Below are positions 4,959 through 7,435 of a stretch of DNA of 7,435 nucleotides, piece after piece. Positions within the stretch are counted from its first letter, which is position 1; every line of letters starts with the position of its first letter. The position numbers were made by a program, and so were the translations under genes. Origin of the DNA: an uncultured Candidatus Melainabacteria bacterium (GTDB lineage Bacteria; Cyanobacteriota; Vampirovibrionia; Gastranaerophilales; Gastranaerophilaceae); the NCBI GenBank assembly GCA_946622835.1, contig CAMOQI010000032.1, positions 1 to 7,435 on the forward strand, written 5' to 3'. The notes below the pieces were generated by a model. That model made no database searches. It was not told where the DNA came from and saw only the letters and a program-made list of their open reading frames with translations.

Positions 4959-6962
4959 ATGAGTAATGAATTAATTTCACAAGAAAATAACAAAGTACAA
5001 ATTCGTAAGAAGTACGTTCTAAAAAAGCGTGATGCAGTCAAAACGGATTATAAAGTTGATTACGAAAACGATTTAAATGAAGCACAGTTAAGTGCCGTAA
5101 AATCGCAGCAAGGTGCTATTTTGGTAATTGCAGGGGCGGGTTCGGGCAAAACAAAAACTTTAACTTATCGTGTTGCCCGTTTGATTGAAGACGGGATAAA
5201 TCCTGAAAATATCCTGCTTTTAACTTTTACTAAAAAGGCTGCTTTGGAGATGCTTTCTCGTGCTGCATTGGTGCTTGATCAAAGGTGTGAAAGAGTTGCA
5301 GGCGGAACCTTTCACTCTTTTGCCAATACAATTTTGAGAAAATATGCTAAAGCTCTTATGCTCAAAAATAATTTCACAATACTTGATAAGGCTGACTGTG
5401 AGGATATTATAAGCCATATAACAGGCAGGATTTATCCCAAAAAAGAAAAAAGATTTCCTAAAAAGGGTACTATCTTAGAAATATATTCAAAAAGTGTTAA
5501 TAAAGAAACTCCGACAAGGCAGATTATTTCGGAGGAATTTCCGCAATTTGAGCATTGTGAAGATAAAATTATTGAAATTCATAAAGCTTATGTGACATAC
5601 AAAAGAGAGAATTCGGTTTTGGATTATGATGATTTACTTTTGTATTTAAAACTTTTGCTTGAGAATAACGACAATATCCGCAAAACATTATCTAATCAAT
5701 ACAAATATATAATGGTAGATGAATATCAGGATACAAATACTTTGCAGGCTGATATAATAAAGCTTCTGGCTTCTGAGCATAATAATATAATGGCTGTTGG
5801 TGATGATGCTCAAAGTATTTATGCTTTTCGCGGGGCAAATTACAGAAATATTCTTGATTTTCCAAAGATGTTTCCGGATACAAAAATTATTAAGCTTGAA
5901 CAAAATTACAGAAGCACCCAAAATATTTTAAAATTAACAAATAAAATTATTTCACAAGCGAAGGAAAGTTTTTCTAAAACATTGTTTTCAAATATCTCAT
6001 CCCCTGTAATGCCCGCGTTGATATGTGCGAAAAATACTCAGATGGAGGCGGATTTTATATGTCAAAGGGTGCTTGAACTTTTGGATGAAGATGTTGCATT
6101 ATCGGATATTTGTGTTTTGGCAAGGAATTCCAGAATGTCCTATTCTTTAGAAATTGAGCTTTCAAAGCGTGCAATTCCATACAGAAAGTTCGGGGGACCG
6201 AAATTTATGGAAACCGCACATGTAAAAGATATCGTTGCACATTTGAGGGTAATAATAAATCCCGATGATATTATAAGCTTGAACAGGATTTTGCTGTTGC
6301 TGAAAGGGGTTGGTGCATCGACCGTTAATAATGTCATTCCGATAATTAAAGGTCAACTGAATCCTGATGTAAAACTTTTGCCTGCCAAAAAAATTGAAAG
6401 TATTTTGCCGATGCTCAAAACTTTGGATAAATTGAGACATAAGATTTCAACAAAAACTCCGTCTCAAATAGTTGAAGAAATTATTGCGTATTATCGACCG
6501 ATTTTAAAAGATAAGTATGATGATTTTTCAAAACGGGAGAAGGATTTGGAGCATTTGCACTATCTTGCGCAGCAATATAAAAATCTTGAAGATTTCATAA
6601 GCGATTTGGCACTTGAGCCTCCGGAACAAAGTATGGAAGGTGTGTATAAAAATAATTCCGATGATGAAGCGTTAATTATTTCGACCATACATTCTGCCAA
6701 AGGTCTTGAGTGGGATAGTGTTTTTATAATCGGAGCTGTTGACGGCCGTTTCCCAAGTGTTTATTCGTTTAACTCAGACGAAGAAATGGATGAAGAATTG
6801 CGATTGATGTACGTTGCAACAACAAGAGCAAAAAATAATTTGTATATCTCCTATCCTGTTGATATGTATGATTATGCAACTCAGATGGTATTGTCAAAAC
6901 CGTCAAGATTTTTGGATAATATTTCGGATGATGTTTTGGAGCATTGGGATATAACCTATTAA
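4959..6962 (+). CDS. UvrD/Rep/PcrA-type SF1 DNA helicase
   Basis: A 667-residue ATP-dependent 3'-5' DNA helicase by family. Motifs in order: Q motif LNEAQLSAV (39-47), Walker A GAGSGKT (59-65), Ia LLLTFTKKAALEM (86-98), Ib GTFHSFA (116-122), II VDEYQDTN (253-260), III VGDDAQSIYAFRGA (280-293), IV LEQNYRS (313-319), V STIHSAKGLEWD (575-586) and VI LMYVATTRAK (616-625). All catalytic motifs look intact. It has a Lys-rich N-terminal extension of about 35 residues before the Q motif. It ends soon after motif VI, so it lacks the C-terminal RNA-polymerase-binding extension of UvrD/PcrA and is near Rep in length. The role is probably repair or replication restart. The start has no ribosome site, but no in-frame ATG lies nearby before the Q motif. 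No clear terminator follows. Confidence 0.94.
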   Translation: MSNELISQENNKVQIRKKYVLKKRDAVKTDYKVDYENDLNEAQLSAVKSQQGAILVIAGAGSGKTKTLTYRVARLIEDGINPENILLLTFTKKAALEMLSRAALVLDQRCERVAGGTFHSFANTILRKYAKALMLKNNFTILDKADCEDIISHITGRIYPKKEKRFPKKGTILEIYSKSVNKETPTRQIISEEFPQFEHCEDKIIEIHKAYVTYKRENSVLDYDDLLLYLKLLLENNDNIRKTLSNQYKYIMVDEYQDTNTLQADIIKLLASEHNNIMAVGDDAQSIYAFRGANYRNILDFPKMFPDTKIIKLEQNYRSTQNILKLTNKIISQAKESFSKTLFSNISSPVMPALICAKNTQMEADFICQRVLELLDEDVALSDICVLARNSRMSYSLEIELSKRAIPYRKFGGPKFMETAHVKDIVAHLRVIINPDDIISLNRILLLLKGVGASTVNNVIPIIKGQLNPDVKLLPAKKIESILPMLKTLDKLRHKISTKTPSQIVEEIIAYYRPILKDKYDDFSKREKDLEHLHYLAQQYKNLEDFISDLALEPPEQSMEGVYKNNSDDEALIISTIHSAKGLEWDSVFIIGAVDGRFPSVYSFNSDEEMDEELRLMYVATTRAKNNLYISYPVDMYDYATQMVLSKPSRFLDNISDDVLEHWDITY

Positions 6963-7025
6963 TTGTATTGTTGGGCAAATGTGGCGTTTGTTAGACCGTG
7001 CGATTGCGACGGGGGTAAATAATTT

Positions 7026-7106
7026 ACGTCATCCTGAACCCCTTGTGGGTGAAGGATCTAGATTTACATAGATTCTTCGGTCGCTCTGCGCCCTCTGCAA
7101 TGACGT
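7026..7106. repeat. Palindromic repeat unit A, copy 1
   Basis: This unit is bounded by a 7-bp inverted repeat, ACGTCAT (7026-7032) and ATGACGT (7100-7106). Inside is a hairpin: ATCCT (7031-7035) pairs with AGGAT (7053-7057), ACCC (7038-7041) pairs with GGGT (7047-7050), and two GA dinucleotides face each other between the two stems. A second possible hairpin uses the same 3' arm: 7051-7060 with 7069-7078, ten pairs including one G-T. The tail holds a small CGC-TCT-GCG stem. The type resembles the REP-like palindromes (GTCATCCTGA...GAAGGATC) widespread in bacterial intergenic regions. Confidence 0.8.
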
Positions 7107-7107
7107 G

Positions 7108-7180
7108 TCATCCTGAGGCTTTAGCCGAAGGATCTAATTTTATATAGCTTCTTCGGGCATTGCCCTCAGCAATTGTCATG
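7108..7180. repeat. Palindromic repeat unit A, copy 2
   Basis: Same layout as the copy starting at 7026. ATCCT (7110-7114) pairs with AGGAT (7129-7133) and GGCT faces AGCC (7117-7126), realistically three pairs with a TTTA loop. The facing GA dinucleotides are kept. The alternative hairpin (7127-7136 with 7145-7154) is weaker here, with one mismatch and one G-T. The tail carries a GGGC-ATT-GCCC stem (7155-7165). The final four bases overlap the CATG that begins unit B. Confidence 0.78.
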
Positions 7181-7267
7181 TTCCATTCTCCCCTATCCTA
7201 ATTTTTAGGAGAGGGCAGGGGTGAGGTTAAATATACATCATACCCCACCCGCATTTGCACGGCTCAT
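7177..7267. repeat. Direct repeat unit B, copy 1
   Basis: This 91-bp unit is nearly identical to 7343-7435, differing at two bases and two single-base gaps as aligned by eye. It holds two hairpins. The first pairs 7191-7201 with 7205-7215, with one A-G mismatch and a TTT loop. The second pairs 7219-7227 with 7242-7250, eight of nine pairs around an A-C mismatch, with a 14-nt loop. No open reading frame or T-tract accompanies it. Confidence 0.88.
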
Positions 7268-7286
7268 AAAATTCGCCTGCAACTGC

Positions 7287-7313
7287 ACCCTCCCCTATTC
7301 TTTAGGGGAGGGT
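7287..7313. repeat. Perfect 11-bp hairpin in the linker between B copies
   Basis: ACCCTCCCCTA (7287-7297) pairs fully with TAGGGGAGGGT (7303-7313) around a TTCTT loop. It resembles the first hairpin of unit B in its C-rich/G-rich arms but differs in detail. It is not followed by a T-tract on either strand, so an intrinsic terminator is unlikely. Confidence 0.8.
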
Positions 7314-7316
7314 AAA

Positions 7317-7346
7317 GATTCTTCGCTGCCGCTCAGCAATGACATG
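7317..7346. repeat. Isolated tail of unit A
   Basis: GATTCTTCG...CAGCAATGACATG matches the 3' tail of unit A (7071-7106 and 7146-7180) but lacks the ATCCTGA hairpin. It keeps a small stem, GCTG-CCGCT-CAGC. It joins directly to the next B unit, sharing CATG, just as the second A copy does. Confidence 0.65.
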
Positions 7347-7435
7347 TTCCATTCTCCCCTCTCCTGATTTTTTAGGAGAGGGGCAGGGGTGAGGTTAAAT
7401 ATACATCATACCCCACCCGCATTTGCACGGCTCAT
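7343..7435. repeat. Direct repeat unit B, copy 2, reaching the window end
   Basis: The second copy of unit B. Its first hairpin is perfect: CCCCTCTCCT (7356-7365) with AGGAGAGGGG (7374-7383), extendable by a G-T and an A-T pair to a TTTT loop. The second hairpin is unchanged (7387-7395 with 7410-7418). The copy ends exactly at the last base of the window, so the array may continue. Confidence 0.88.

Larger units (their letters stand above)
6963..7435. other. Gene-free region: short spacer, then repeat array
   Basis: I see no coding region on either strand in the last 473 bases. The first 60 or so hold nothing I can name, and no U-tract terminator for the helicase. The rest is a mosaic of palindromic repeats, visibly richer in G and C than the genes, that runs off the window edge. 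The individual units are listed separately. Confidence 0.85.

Noticed and set aside
5220..6440. Minus-strand open frames inside the helicase gene
   Set aside because: The plus-strand frame contains all SF1 helicase motifs in order; the antisense frames are short and featureless.
7287..7383. Intrinsic terminators for the helicase transcript
   Set aside because: The GC-rich hairpins are not followed by a T-tract on either strand, and they lie more than 300 bases after the stop codon.
7026..7435. CRISPR array
   Set aside because: The repeats are long, imperfect and palindromic, with no constant 20-40 bp repeat alternating with unique spacers, and no cas gene is in the window.

Overview
The window comes from an AT-rich bacterial chromosome carrying anaerobic metabolism genes. 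A group-B-type [FeFe]-hydrogenase points to a fermentative anaerobe. The adenylate kinase has a cyanobacteria-like N-terminus (IFLGPP, DKG-LVP) and a zinc-finger LID. Together with low GC and a Sec-type signal peptide, this fits non-photosynthetic gut relatives of Cyanobacteria (Gastranaerophilales/Melainabacteria). A Clostridium-like or Elusimicrobia-like anaerobe cannot be excluded, so the taxonomic placement is inference.

Layout: (1) A plus-strand operon at 47-2472 holds a small thioredoxin-fold [2Fe-2S] ferredoxin, a monomeric [FeFe]-hydrogenase with several [4Fe-4S] motifs, and adenylate kinase. The gaps are 22 and 1 nt. The ferredoxin is probably an electron partner of the hydrogenase; adk looks like a translationally coupled passenger. 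(2) A minus-strand block at 2475-4838 holds, in transcription order, a secreted matrixin-like zinc protease, RNase HI (rnhA), a DUF2971-family protein of unknown function with its own strong promoter, and a thioredoxin-like protein. The thioredoxin gene ends 2 bp from the end of adk, tail to tail. (3) A 120-bp divergent spacer separates the protease from a plus-strand UvrD/Rep/PcrA-type SF1 helicase (4959-6962). A consensus -10 box lies so close to the helicase start codon that the mRNA may be leaderless. (4) From about 7026 to the window end there is no gene. Instead there is a GC-richer mosaic of REP-like palindromic repeats: two copies of a roughly 75-bp unit A, two copies of a 91-93 bp unit B (the second reaches the window edge), and a linker with a perfect 11-bp hairpin.

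Most of the window is ordinary housekeeping and anaerobic metabolism. The parts most worth a second look are the repeat array, whose hairpins differ between copies in ways that keep pairing around a conserved tandem G-A internal loop; the DUF2971 protein, whose HYT and E-rich motifs recall ADP-ribosyltransferases; the divergent H-cluster motifs of the hydrogenase; and the possible leaderless helicase mRNA. I see no CRISPR array, tRNA, rRNA or transposase.
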